The notes beneath the pieces were generated by a model. That model had not been told where the DNA came from. It ran no database searches and saw only the letters and a program-made list of their open reading frames with translations. DNA of 64,000 nt. Source: UBA4736 sp002404015 (GTDB lineage: Bacteria > Chloroflexota > Dormibacteria > Dormibacterales > Dormibacteraceae). Both the position numbers and the translations under genes were made by a program. The number at the start of each line of letters is the position of its first letter. Within the stretch, counting starts at the first letter, position 1. This document shows, in pieces, positions 26,847 to 36,053 of this stretch. Location: positions 87,480 to 151,479 of the forward strand of contig DAIOCN010000003.1 of NCBI GenBank assembly GCA_036747295.1, written 5' to 3'.

Positions 26847-28388
26847 CTATTTTGCGTACTCGACTGCGCGGGTTTCGCGTACGACCGTCACCCGGATCTG
26901 GCCGGGGTAGCTGAGCTCGCTTTCGATCCGCTTCGCGATGTCGCGGGCCATGAGCTGAGCGGTCGAGTCGTCGATCTGTTCCGGCTTGACCAGGATTCGC
27001 ACCTCGCGGCCGGCCTGGATCGCATATGACTGCTGGACGCCCTGGAACGAGTTTGCGATCTCCTCCAGCTTCTCCAGACGCTTGATGTAGGCCTCCAGCG
27101 TCTCCCGCCGCGCGCCCGGGCGGGCGGCTGAGATGGCGTCGGCGGCGATGAGCAGAAGAGCCTCGATGGTGTGCGGCTCCTCGTCGTAGTGGTGGGCCCT
27201 GACCGCGTGCACGACCGGGGCCGGAACCCCGTGCCTTTGGATCAGGTCGGCTCCGATGACAGCGTGCGAGCCCTCGACCTCGTGGTCGATGGACTTCCCG
27301 ATGTCGTGGAGAAGGCCACACATCCTCGCGACCCGGACGTCGGCGCCGATCTCGGCGGCCATGATCCCGGCCAGGTAGGCGACCTCCTTGGAGTGGTTGA
27401 GGACCTGCTGCCCGTAGCTGGTCCGGAAGCGAAGGATCCCGAGGTGCCGGACGATCTCGGGGTGCATGCCTTGCAGGCCGACCTCGAGCACCGCCGCCTC
27501 GCCTTCCTCCTTAACCCGCTGCAGCACCTCTTGGCGCGCCTTTGCCACGACCTCCTCGATGCGGGCCGGGTGGATGCGCCCATCGACGATCAGCTTGTTG
27601 AGCGCTGTCCGGGCCACCTCGCGGCGGACCGGGTCGAAGCCGCTGATGATCACGGCCTCGGGGGTGTCGTCGATGATCAGGTCGATACCGGTGGCCTGCT
27701 GGAGCGCACGGATGTTGCGCCCTTCGCGGCCGATGATCCGGCCTTTGAGCTCCTCGTTGGGAAGCGGCAGCACCGAGACCGACGTCTCGGCCGTCTGGTC
27801 GGCGGCGATCCGCTGGATCGCCTCGGTGACGATCTGCCGGGCCCGCTTCTCGCTCTCCTCGCGAGCCACGAGCTCCGCCTCGCGCACCTTGCGCGCCACC
27901 TCGATCCGCAGGTCCTGTTCGACCTGGTTCATTAGGATGCCCTGGGCCTCCTGGCGGGTCATGTTGGCGACCCGCTCGAGCTCTCGCAGCTGCTGCTTGA
28001 CCGCCTCTTCGAGCTGTGCCCGGATCTCCTCCAGGCCGCGTTCGCGGTCTCCCAGCCCCTGCTCCCGCTTGTTGATCTCCTCGATTCTGCGTTCGAGGTT
28101 CTCCTCTTTCTGGTGGACCCGCTTCTCAGCGGCCAGGGCCTGGGCCCGGGTTTCGCGTGCGTCCGTCTCGGCGTCGGTCCGGATCTGGACCGCCTCCTCC
28201 TTGGCGGCGAGGAGCTGCTCCTTGGCAGCACTCTCGGCTTCCGCCAGGCGCTGGGCGGAGCGGCTCTCGGACTCCCCGAGCTCCGTTCCGTGGCGCCTCT
28301 GCAGGACGAGATAGGAAACGGCGAAAGCCGCTCCGCCTGCGACGAGCGCGGCGATGACCACCAACAGCAAAACGACAGGAATGGACAT
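26847..28388 (-). CDS. rny: Ribonuclease Y
   Basis: Membrane-bound endoribonuclease that starts mRNA decay. From the ATG at 28388 it is 513 aa; GAGGTGA lies 8 nt upstream. An in-frame GTG at 28400 is the alternative. An N-terminal transmembrane helix is followed by a long Glu/Arg-rich coiled coil (about residues 40-180), a KH domain (GRIIGREGRNIRALQQATG), and an HD domain with LLHDIGKSIDHEVEGSH. The gene sits between inverted copies of repeat B and has its own strong terminator. Confidence 0.96.
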   Translation of the reverse strand: MSIPVVLLLVVIAALVAGGAAFAVSYLVLQRRHGTELGESESRSAQRLAEAESAAKEQLLAAKEEAVQIRTDAETDARETRAQALAAEKRVHQKEENLERRIEEINKREQGLGDRERGLEEIRAQLEEAVKQQLRELERVANMTRQEAQGILMNQVEQDLRIEVARKVREAELVAREESEKRARQIVTEAIQRIAADQTAETSVSVLPLPNEELKGRIIGREGRNIRALQQATGIDLIIDDTPEAVIISGFDPVRREVARTALNKLIVDGRIHPARIEEVVAKARQEVLQRVKEEGEAAVLEVGLQGMHPEIVRHLGILRFRTSYGQQVLNHSKEVAYLAGIMAAEIGADVRVARMCGLLHDIGKSIDHEVEGSHAVIGADLIQRHGVPAPVVHAVRAHHYDEEPHTIEALLLIAADAISAARPGARRETLEAYIKRLEKLEEIANSFQGVQQSYAIQAGREVRILVKPEQIDDSTAQLMARDIAKRIESELSYPGQIRVTVVRETRAVEYAK

Positions 28389-28470
28389 TGGTTGGTTCAC
28401 CTCGCTATTCGGTTGTGAAGGTGCTAACCAGGCGAGGACGAAGCCTCACCGTGTTGGTCAGTGCTTCAGG

Positions 28471-28499
28471 CGCGCCCATAAGGGGCGCGTTTGACTTTT
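28471..28499 (+). other. Hairpin in the rny/ymdB divergent region
   Basis: CGCGCCC (28471-28477) and GGGCGCG (28483-28489) form a 7-bp stem, followed on the plus strand by TTTGACTTTT. It could be a weak terminator against antisense transcription, or a structure in the rny leader. The rest of 28401-28669 holds only the inverted repeat B and no recognisable promoter. Confidence 0.4.
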
Positions 28500-28511
28500 G
28501 GATTCTATTCT

Positions 28512-28625
28512 GCTGGGGAAGAACCTGCGGTTCCTCCCCAGTACCCTTCCTCCCTTTGTCGACTTACGTGTCGGTGCGCGTCCTGTATTCGGGACTCAGA
28601 CGGCCTGGCGGAGCCAGGCCTCCCG
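28512..28625 (-). repeat. Repeat B, inverted copy
   Basis: About 114 bp, reading on the minus strand as the same unit seen at 26430-26786, from the GGAGGCCTGGC hairpin through GTCGACAAAGGGAGG to the CTGGGGA hairpin, with a handful of substitutions. With copies 1-3 it brackets rny in inverted orientation. Confidence 0.9.
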
Positions 28626-28669
28626 GACTACATCTGCACTTCCTCAAGTTTTTTGTTTTCCTTGACACC

Positions 28670-29458
28670 GTGTCGGGCGAGTTTCGGATTCTTTTTGTGG
28701 CTGATGTTGTTGGGCGGCCGGGGCGGGAGGCTGTCGATGCTCTGTTGGAGCCGCTAAAGCGGGAGCTTGAGCCGCATCTGACCATCGTCAACGGGGAGAA
28801 CGCGGCTGGCGGGTTTGGCATCACGGCCAAGATCGTGGACGAGCTGCGCCAGGCCGGGGCGGACGTGGTCACCACCGGCAACCACGTCTGGGACCAGAAG
28901 CAGTTCGTGGAGGAGATCGTCGGACTCGAGCGCGTCCTTCGCCCCGAGAACTACCCCCCCGGCGTCCCCGGCACAGGCCACCTGGTCCTCCAGGCCGACG
29001 GCGAGCAGGTGCTCGTCATGAACCTGATGGGCCGCCTGTTCATAAACGACATCGACGACCCTTTCCGGGCCGCCGACGCGGTCCTGGCAGCGAACCCCGA
29101 ACCCAAGATCGTCTTCTGCGACATGCACGCCGAGGCGACCAGCGAGAAGACCGCGATGGGCTGGCACCTGGACGGCCGGGTAAGCGCGGTGGTGGGCACG
29201 CACACCCACATTCCGACCGCCGACCACCGTGTGCTGCCGGGCGGAACCGCCTACGTGACGGACGTCGGCATGGTCGGCCCCCGCGACAGCGTCATAGGCG
29301 TGGACAAGGAAGGGGCGCTGCAGCGCTTCCTGACCGGCATCCCGCGCCGCTTCGAGGTGGCCCCCGGACCCGTGACATTCAATTCGGTTTTGATTACCAT
29401 TGATCGGCCCACCGGCCGGGCCACAACGATCCAGCGCATCGATCGAGAACACATTTGA
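28670..29458 (+). CDS. ymdB: YmdB-type metallophosphoesterase (TIGR00282)
   Basis: 262 aa from the GTG at 28670, right before the conserved FRILFVADVVGRPGR; the longer open frame runs through repeat B. Calcineurin-like motifs NGENAAGG, TTGNHVWDQK, CDMHAEATSEK and GTHTHIPTAD are intact. Bacillus YmdB is a cyclic-nucleotide phosphodiesterase affecting motility and biofilm. rny-ymdB-spoVS proximity is typical, although rny here is on the opposite strand. Confidence 0.92.
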   Translation: MSGEFRILFVADVVGRPGREAVDALLEPLKRELEPHLTIVNGENAAGGFGITAKIVDELRQAGADVVTTGNHVWDQKQFVEEIVGLERVLRPENYPPGVPGTGHLVLQADGEQVLVMNLMGRLFINDIDDPFRAADAVLAANPEPKIVFCDMHAEATSEKTAMGWHLDGRVSAVVGTHTHIPTADHRVLPGGTAYVTDVGMVGPRDSVIGVDKEGALQRFLTGIPRRFEVAPGPVTFNSVLITIDRPTGRATTIQRIDREHI

Positions 29459-29475
29459 CGGGGGTAGTTACACCA

Positions 29476-29760
29476 GTGAGTGGCGAGGGGCGGGCACCCA
29501 TAGAGGTGCTGAAGGTTTCGGCGACTTCGAAGCCGGTCGCCGTAGCCGGCGCCATCGCGGGCGTGATCCGCAGCGCCGGCAAGGTCGAGGTACAGGCGAT
29601 CGGGGCCGGCGCCATCAACCAGGCTGTCAAGGCGATCGCCATCTCGCGCGGCTACGTAGCCCCCGCCGGCATCGAGCTGGTCTGCATCCCCTCCTTCATA
29701 GACATCTCGATCGACGGCGAGGAAAGGACCGGCATCCGCCTCCTGGTGGAGCTCCGCTGA
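29476..29760 (+). CDS. spoVS: Stage V sporulation protein S
   Basis: 94 aa from the GTG at 29476, which has GGGGGT about 9 nt upstream; a TTG at 29455 overlapping the ymdB stop is possible. The core EVLKVSATSKPVAVAGAIAG, GAINQAVKAIAISRGY and GIELVCIPSFIDI are classic SpoVS, an Alba-like small protein. SpoVS occurs in many non-sporulating bacteria, so it does not prove sporulation. Its stop overlaps the proposed miaB CTG. Confidence 0.93.
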   Translation: MSGEGRAPIEVLKVSATSKPVAVAGAIAGVIRSAGKVEVQAIGAGAINQAVKAIAISRGYVAPAGIELVCIPSFIDISIDGEERTGIRLLVELR

Positions 29761-31031
29761 GCCCGAAAGCTCGCACGTTCCACGTCTGGACGATCGGGTG
29801 CCAGATGAACCTGGCGGACTCGGAGAGCCTCTCGCGACAGCTCCTGGCGGCCGGCTATGCGGAAGAGAAGGACCTCCAGCGGGCCGACATCGCTGTCCTC
29901 AACACCTGCGTCGTCCGTCAGCAGTCGGAGGACAAGGTTTACTCCAAGCTGCACGAGCTGCGCGAGTGGAAGACCCCGGAGCGGACCATCGCCGTCACCG
30001 GCTGCATAGTCAAGAAGGAAGGCGACCGGCTGCTGGAGCGCTTCCCGCAGCTGGATGCGGTGGTGCCGATCGGTGAGTACCGGCCCTTCATCGAGACCCT
30101 GGAGTCGCGCTACGACTACGCGCACGGCGAGCCGCTCCCGGCCGCGGGTCGGACCGGGATCAGCTACTACGTCAACGTGATCCAGGGCTGCGACCACAAC
30201 TGCACCTTCTGTATCGTCCCCCAGGTGCGGGGCCGCGAGGTCTGCGTGCCGGCCGCCCAGGTTCTGCAGAGGTGCCGGCGGGCCGTCGCGGAAGGCGCGC
30301 GAGAGGTCGTTCTGCTGGGCCAGAACGTCGACGACTACCGCGACCCCGCCTCAGGAAGCGGCCTGGCCGCGCTGGTCCGCCAGGTCGAGGGCATCCCCGG
30401 CCTGCTCCGGCTCCGCTTCATTACCTCCCATCCGCAGGACCTGGAGATGGAGCTGCTGGACGTCATGGCGGCCAGCGACGTGGTGGCCCACGAGCTGCAG
30501 CTGCCCATCCAGTCGGGGGACGACTTCATGCTCAAGCGCATGGCGCGCGGCTACCAGGTGCGCCACTATCGCTCGATTGTGGAACGGGCCAGGGCCGCGA
30601 TGCCCGACCTCGGCCTGTACACCGACGTGATCGTCGGCTTCCCGGGCGAGACGGAGGAGATGTTTCTCAACACCCGGCGGCTCCTTGAGGACCTGGAGTT
30701 CGACGTGGTCCACCTGGCCCAGTACTCGCCGCGACCTGGCACCCACGCCGGCGAGCACTGGCCGGATGACGTCCCTGCCGAGGAGAAGCGGCGCCGCCTC
30801 AACGACCTGCTGGAGCTGCAGCGCGCGATCGCGGGCCGCAAGACCGCCCGCTGGGTGGGCCGCCGGGTCGACGTCCTGGTGGAGGGCGACGACGAGCTAG
30901 GCCGCCCCTACGGGCGCAACCGCCAGGGCAAGCGGGTGGTCGTCAAGCGCGCCCGTGTTCAGCCTGGCCGGATGGTCCAGGTACTGGTTGAGGAGGCGAC
31001 CCCCGGCCAGCTGGCCGGAAGCGCCGCGTGA
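29757..31031 (+). CDS. miaB: tRNA-2-methylthio-N6-dimethylallyladenosine synthase, probable CTG start
   Basis: Radical-SAM methylthiotransferase acting on tRNA A37. It has an N-terminal UPF0004 domain with three cluster cysteines (TIGCQMN, NTCVVR, TGCIVK), the radical-SAM CDHNCTFC, and a C-terminal TRAM domain. No ATG/GTG/TTG exists between the spoVS stop and the first cluster Cys; the first ATG lies after it. The CTG at 29757 overlaps the spoVS TGA (CTGA) and has GGAG 5 nt upstream, giving 424 aa. The isopentenyl donor enzyme MiaA is encoded in the same operon. Confidence 0.95.
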   Translation: MSPKARTFHVWTIGCQMNLADSESLSRQLLAAGYAEEKDLQRADIAVLNTCVVRQQSEDKVYSKLHELREWKTPERTIAVTGCIVKKEGDRLLERFPQLDAVVPIGEYRPFIETLESRYDYAHGEPLPAAGRTGISYYVNVIQGCDHNCTFCIVPQVRGREVCVPAAQVLQRCRRAVAEGAREVVLLGQNVDDYRDPASGSGLAALVRQVEGIPGLLRLRFITSHPQDLEMELLDVMAASDVVAHELQLPIQSGDDFMLKRMARGYQVRHYRSIVERARAAMPDLGLYTDVIVGFPGETEEMFLNTRRLLEDLEFDVVHLAQYSPRPGTHAGEHWPDDVPAEEKRRRLNDLLELQRAIAGRKTARWVGRRVDVLVEGDDELGRPYGRNRQGKRVVVKRARVQPGRMVQVLVEEATPGQLAGSAA

Positions 31032-33502
31032 CGGCCGACACCCCTGCCATGCGTCAGTACTGGGACGCCAAGGAGCGGCACCCGGACGCGATCCTCCTCT
31101 TCCGGCTCGGCGACTTCTACGAGATCTTCTTCGACGACGCCGTCGCGGCCGCGCCGATCATGGGCGTCACCCTGACCTCGCGGCCCCTGAAAGGCGGCCG
31201 CCAGCCCATGTGCGGCGTGCCCCACCACTCCTGGGAGGCCTACGTCGGCAAGCTCCTGCGGGCGGGGCGCAAGGTTGTGATCTGCGACCAGGTCGAGGCT
31301 CCCGACGGCAAGAAGGTGGTCCGCCGCGCGGTCACCAGGGTCCTCACGCCGGGTACGGTCCTGGAGGACGCCTACCTCGAGCCGGGCCGCTCCAACTACC
31401 TGTTGGCGGCCTGGAGCCGGGGCGCCGAGGCGGGCCTCTCCGCCTGCGACATCTCGACCGGGGAGCTGCTCCTGTGCCAGCTGGCGGCGGACCGCCTGCA
31501 GGCCGAGGTGGAGCGCCTGGCTCCGGCCGAGCTGCTCACCCCGCCCGCGATCGAAGAGTACCGCTTCGATCCGGAGCGCGGCCGCCGGCGCCTGAAGGAC
31601 ACCCTCGGAGTCGCCCACTTGGCGGCGGTCGGGGCCGAGGACACACCCCTCGCGGTGGGCGCCGCCGGCGTGCTGCTCGAGTACCTCGAGGGCAACCAGG
31701 TCGCTGTTCGCCCGGGCCTGCTGCGAGTCCGCACCTACTCACCTGACGCCACCATGCAGCTCGACCCGGCCACGGTCCGCAACCTGGAGCTGCCGGGCCT
31801 CCTGAAGCTCGTCAACCGCACGGCCACGCCGATCGGCGCCCGCCGCCTGCGCGCCTGGCTCTGGGCGCCGCTGCGCGACGTGGAGGCGATCGAGCTCCGG
31901 TTGGGCTCAGTGGCCGAGCTGGCCGCGGGCCCCCGGCTGCGCGAGTCGCTCCATGACGCCCTGGGGGCGGTCGGCGACCTCGAGCGCCTGGTCAGCCGGG
32001 CCGCCCAGGGCCTGGCCTCGCCCCGCGAGCTGGTCGCCCTGAGGCGCTCGCTGGAGGCACTGCCCGGCCTGGCCGAGATCGCCGCCGCCGCGACCTCGCT
32101 GGCGCTCCGGACCCGGGCGGCCGAGATCATTCCGGACGAGGCGCTGGCGGCCGACCTGGCGGCCGCGCTGGTCGAGGACCCACCCGCTGTCATGAGAGAG
32201 GGGGGAGCCGTCAGGCCCGGCTACGACAGCGAGCTGGACGGCATCCAGTCGGCCTCGCGGGAGGCGCGTGAGTGGATCGCGGGGCTGGAGGCGGCAGAGC
32301 GGGAGCGAACCGGGATGAAGAGCCTGAAGGTGGGCTACAACCGGGTCTTCGGCTACTACATCGAGATCAGCCACGCCCAGCAGGCGCAGGCGCCGGATGA
32401 GTACATCCGCAAGCAGACGCTGACCACGGGCGAGCGCTACATCACGCCGGGGCTTAAGGAGCGGGAGGCGGTCGTGCTGAACGCCCAGCAGGACCGCGTG
32501 GCCAGAGAGCTCGAGATCCTCCGCCTGCTGCACGCTCGTGTGGGCGAGGCGGCGCCGGCGCTGCTGGCGACGGCGGAGGCGATCGGCGAGCTGGACGCGA
32601 CCTGCGGGCTGGCGGAGGCGGCCGCCGACCTGGGCTGGGCGCGGCCGGAAGTCTCGGCGGGTCTCCGCCTGAGCATCGTCGAGGGCCGCCACCCCCTGGT
32701 CGAAGCGGCCCTGGGCCCCGGCAGTTTCGTACCCAACGACCTCGTCCTCGACCCCGACGCCGAGCAGGTCGTGATCCTCACGGGACCCAACATGGCCGGC
32801 AAGTCGACATACCTGCGCCAGGTCGCCCTGATCGTGCTCCTGGCCCAGTGCGGAAGCTTCGTGCCGGCGGCCGAGGGCACGATGATCGGGATAGCCGACC
32901 GGATCTTCACCCGCGTGGGCGCCCACGACGACCTCTCGGCCGGCATGTCCACATTCATGGTGGAGATGACCGAGACCGCCAACATCCTGAACCACGCCAC
33001 GCGAGCCTCGCTCGTGGTTTTCGACGAGGTGGGGAGGGGCACCTCGACCTACGACGGCGTCTCGATCGCGCAGGCGGTCGTCGAGCACATCCACGACTCT
33101 CCCCGACTCGGCTGCCGGACCCTGTTCGCCACCCACTACCACGAGCTCACGGCACTCGCTGACCGCCTGCCCCGGGTCCGCAACCAGAGGGTCGAGGTGC
33201 TGGAGGAGGGGGAGACCGTGCGCTTCCTGCACCGGGTGGTGCCGGGCGGCGCCGACCGCTCGTACGGAATTCACGTGGCGGCCCTGGCCGGCCTGCCGCA
33301 GCAGCTGATCGCGCGTGCCCGGGCCGTCCTCGGCGAGCTGGAGCGGCGACAGCCGCTGGAGCCCCCGGAGCAGCAGCTGGGGCTGCCGCTGGCACCCGTC
33401 GAGGACCCGCTGCGTTCCGAGCTGGAGCACCTGGAGCTCGACCAGCTCAGCCCGCTGGAGGCGCTGCAGAAGCTGTACGAGCTGCGCGCCCGGCTCAACT
33501 AG
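31028..33502 (+). CDS. mutS: DNA mismatch repair protein MutS
   Basis: 824-aa mismatch sensor. N-terminal domain I has the GDFYEIFFDDA mismatch-binding Phe-x-Glu motif. The ATPase has Walker A GPNMAGKST, FDEVGRGTSTYDG, and THYHELT. The GTG at 31028 overlaps the miaB stop (GTGA). mutL follows after 2 nt. Confidence 0.98.
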   Translation: MTADTPAMRQYWDAKERHPDAILLFRLGDFYEIFFDDAVAAAPIMGVTLTSRPLKGGRQPMCGVPHHSWEAYVGKLLRAGRKVVICDQVEAPDGKKVVRRAVTRVLTPGTVLEDAYLEPGRSNYLLAAWSRGAEAGLSACDISTGELLLCQLAADRLQAEVERLAPAELLTPPAIEEYRFDPERGRRRLKDTLGVAHLAAVGAEDTPLAVGAAGVLLEYLEGNQVAVRPGLLRVRTYSPDATMQLDPATVRNLELPGLLKLVNRTATPIGARRLRAWLWAPLRDVEAIELRLGSVAELAAGPRLRESLHDALGAVGDLERLVSRAAQGLASPRELVALRRSLEALPGLAEIAAAATSLALRTRAAEIIPDEALAADLAAALVEDPPAVMREGGAVRPGYDSELDGIQSASREAREWIAGLEAAERERTGMKSLKVGYNRVFGYYIEISHAQQAQAPDEYIRKQTLTTGERYITPGLKEREAVVLNAQQDRVARELEILRLLHARVGEAAPALLATAEAIGELDATCGLAEAAADLGWARPEVSAGLRLSIVEGRHPLVEAALGPGSFVPNDLVLDPDAEQVVILTGPNMAGKSTYLRQVALIVLLAQCGSFVPAAEGTMIGIADRIFTRVGAHDDLSAGMSTFMVEMTETANILNHATRASLVVFDEVGRGTSTYDGVSIAQAVVEHIHDSPRLGCRTLFATHYHELTALADRLPRVRNQRVEVLEEGETVRFLHRVVPGGADRSYGIHVAALAGLPQQLIARARAVLGELERRQPLEPPEQQLGLPLAPVEDPLRSELEHLELDQLSPLEALQKLYELRARLN

Positions 33503-33504
33503 CC

Positions 33505-35154
33505 ATGCCCATCCGACTCCTTCCACCCCAGGTCGCGGACGCGATCGCTGCGGGCGAGGTGATCGAACGCCCGGCCTCGATCGTCAAGGAGCTGGTCGAG
33601 AACTCTCTCGACGCCGGCGCCCGCCGCGTCAGCGTCGAGATCGTGGGCTCGGGCCGAACCCTGATCCGGGTCGCTGACGACGGCGCCGGCATCCCGGCCG
33701 ACCAGCTGGCGCTGGCGTTCCTGCGCCACGCGACCAACAAGGTGGCGACCCTGGACGACCTGGACGCGATCGCCAGCCTCGGCTTCCGGGGCGAGGCTCT
33801 CGCCAGCGTGGCCGCCGTGGCGGACGTCGAGTGCCGGAGCTCGGGGGCCCGGATCCGCCTGCGCGAAGGCCAGGTCATCGAGGAGGGCGCGGAGGCGCCG
33901 GCGCCGGGCACGGTGATCGAAGTCCGCGACCTCTTCGCCAACACCCCGGCCCGGCTCAAGTTCCTGAAGTCGGAGGCAACCGAGCAGGCAACCTGCCTCA
34001 AGGCGGTGTCCGCCTACGCCCAGCTGCACCCCCACGTTCGCTTCGAGGTGAGGGTGGAGGGCAGGACGGCTCTGAAGACGCCGGGGGACGGCGACCTGAG
34101 GCGGGCGATCGCGGCGGTCCACGGAGTCGCGGTCGCGTCGGAGATGTTGGACGTGGACGGGGAAGGCCTGCGCGGGATGACCTCTCAGCCGCGGCTGAGC
34201 CGGGGCAACCGGGATGCGATCACGCTCGCGGTGAACGGCCGCCCGATCTCGTCCCGGGCCCTCGGCTTCGCCATCGAAGAGTCCTACCTGGGCCAGCTCG
34301 AGCGCGGCCGCTACCCGGTCGCGGTGCTCGACCTCGAGGTCGATCCGCGAGAGGTCGACGTCAACGTCCACCCGGCCAAGCGCGAGGTGCGTTTTCACGA
34401 CGAGAGAGCCCTCTTCGCCGTGGTCCAGCGCGCGGTCCGGGCAGCGCTCACGGGAAGCCAGACCTACAGGCTGCCCGTGCCGGCCGACCCCTCGGAGCCC
34501 GCCGACCGGCCTTCCCGGCAGATGACGCTCCACGACCCCCCGGCCGAGCTCGCGCATGCCGCCGAGGCGCCGGCCGCCCCGCCGGCCTCTCCGCTGCGGG
34601 CGCTCGGCCAGGTGCTCGACGGCTACCTGGTCGCCGAGAGCGCCGAGGGCGTTGTGCTGGTGGACCAGCATGCGGCCCACGAACGCGTGCTCTACAACCT
34701 CTTCCTGGCCCGCCTGGCGGGTTCGCCCGCCTCCTCACAGCAGCTCTTGCTGCCGCAGACGGTCGAGCTGGAGCCGGCCCAGGTGGCGGCCGCCGCCGAC
34801 CACGGCGAGCGGCTGGCGGCGGTCGGCTTCCAGCTGGAAGACTTCGGACCGGGCACTCTGCGCGTGCTGGCGGCGCCCAGCGAGACTCCGCCGGGCCGGG
34901 TCGAGGGCGCCCTGCAGGAGATGCTCAGCGTCCTGGCGGACCAACGCTCCGGGGACTCGGTCGAGAAGGCCGCCGCCTCGCTCGCGTGCCACTCGGCGGT
35001 CCGCTTCGGGGATCAGCTCGACCCGGTGGAGCAGCGCCGGCTTCTGAGCGAGCTGGAGGCCGCCGAGCACTCGGTCACCTGCCCTCACGGGCGGCCCACG
35101 CGCCTTCTCCTCGAGTGGCAGGACCTGAAGCGCCACTTCCGGCGCAACTACTGA
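33505..35154 (+). CDS. mutL: DNA mismatch repair protein MutL
   Basis: 549-aa GHL ATPase. N-terminal motifs are ERPASIVKELVENSLDAGA, DDGAGI and GFRGEALAS. The C-terminal domain keeps VDQHAAHER, ACHSAVRFGD and CPHGRPT, as in MutL proteins with nuclease activity. In the DQHA-x2-E-x4-E motif the last Glu is replaced by Asn (ERVLYN), so nuclease activity is uncertain. The stop overlaps the miaA frame (CTGA). Confidence 0.97.
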   Translation: MPIRLLPPQVADAIAAGEVIERPASIVKELVENSLDAGARRVSVEIVGSGRTLIRVADDGAGIPADQLALAFLRHATNKVATLDDLDAIASLGFRGEALASVAAVADVECRSSGARIRLREGQVIEEGAEAPAPGTVIEVRDLFANTPARLKFLKSEATEQATCLKAVSAYAQLHPHVRFEVRVEGRTALKTPGDGDLRRAIAAVHGVAVASEMLDVDGEGLRGMTSQPRLSRGNRDAITLAVNGRPISSRALGFAIEESYLGQLERGRYPVAVLDLEVDPREVDVNVHPAKREVRFHDERALFAVVQRAVRAALTGSQTYRLPVPADPSEPADRPSRQMTLHDPPAELAHAAEAPAAPPASPLRALGQVLDGYLVAESAEGVVLVDQHAAHERVLYNLFLARLAGSPASSQQLLLPQTVELEPAQVAAAADHGERLAAVGFQLEDFGPGTLRVLAAPSETPPGRVEGALQEMLSVLADQRSGDSVEKAAASLACHSAVRFGDQLDPVEQRRLLSELEAAEHSVTCPHGRPTRLLLEWQDLKRHFRRNY

Positions 35155-36053
35155 GACCCGGCTTCGCGGTCCCGGTGATCCTGGGACCGACCGGCATCGG
35201 CAAGAGCCGGGCCGCCTTCGAGGTGGCCAGGGCGCTCGGCGGCGAGGTGGTGGTCGCCGACTCGCGCCAGGTGTACCGGCGGCTCGACATCGCCACCAAC
35301 AAGCCCACGCCCGCCCAGCGCCAGGCCGTGCCGTACCACCTGGTCGACTTCGTGGACCCTGTACGGCCCTTCAACGTCCACGACTACGTGGCGTCGGCGA
35401 GCACGGCCATCGCCGAGATCGCGGCCGGGGGCCGGCTGCCGGTCGTGGAGGGCGGCAGCGTGCTCTATGTCAATGCTCTGACCGACGGCTATGCCCTGGC
35501 GGGCACGCCGCCCCGGCCGGACCGCCGCCGGGAGCTCGAGCGGCTCTCGGTCGCGGAGCTGGCGACACTTCTGGATAGGCTGGACCCGGCGGCCGAGGTG
35601 GACCGCCGCAACCCGGTCCGGCTGATCCGGGCGATCGAGATCCTGGAGGTGTCGGGGCCGCCGCTGGCCCGCCACCGCCGGCGCCGCCCCCCCGAGTGGC
35701 GAGCGATTCGGGTCGGCCTGGAGGCTCCTCTGGAGGTCGTGGACCGCCGCCTGGAGGAGCGCTCTCGGGAGCAGGTAGAGCGGGGGCTGATAGAGGAAAC
35801 GCGGCGCGCGCTGGAGGCCGGCGTTCCGGCCAGCTCCCAGGTCCTGACCGGAATCGGCTACAAGGAGGCCCTGGCCCACCTCCGCGGCGAGCTGACACTG
35901 GCCGAGTTGCCGCTCAAGATGGCCCAGTCCAACCGCCGCTACGCGCGCTACCAGCTGAGATGGCTGCGAAGGGACGACCGCATCCACTGGGTGGAGGCGG
36001 TCGCCGATCCGGTGCCCGCTATCCTGAAGCACCTGGCGGAGCAGATGGATTGA
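35151..36053 (+). CDS. miaA: tRNA dimethylallyltransferase, CTG or internal GTG start
   Basis: Adds the dimethylallyl group to tRNA A37, the substrate of MiaB. P-loop GPTGIGKS, DSRQVYR, and GIGYKEAL are present. In frame after the mutL stop there is a CTG at 35151 (CTGA overlap, 300 aa) and a GTG at 35175, only a few residues before the P-loop. Neither has a clear Shine-Dalgarno. The CTG gives the more usual N-terminal length. The 740-aa frame running back through mutL is not a real fusion. Confidence 0.94.
   Translation: MRPGFAVPVILGPTGIGKSRAAFEVARALGGEVVVADSRQVYRRLDIATNKPTPAQRQAVPYHLVDFVDPVRPFNVHDYVASASTAIAEIAAGGRLPVVEGGSVLYVNALTDGYALAGTPPRPDRRRELERLSVAELATLLDRLDPAAEVDRRNPVRLIRAIEILEVSGPPLARHRRRRPPEWRAIRVGLEAPLEVVDRRLEERSREQVERGLIEETRRALEAGVPASSQVLTGIGYKEALAHLRGELTLAELPLKMAQSNRRYARYQLRWLRRDDRIHWVEAVADPVPAILKHLAEQMD

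Noticed and set aside
26304..27321. Open frames running through the N gap with repeated peptides such as IRDSDGLAEPGLP
   Set aside because: They translate repeat B and unknown bases; no real protein.
33831..36053. Apparent 740-aa MutL-region/MiaA fusion
   Set aside because: Only the last 300 residues are MiaA; the first part is an out-of-frame reading of mutL.
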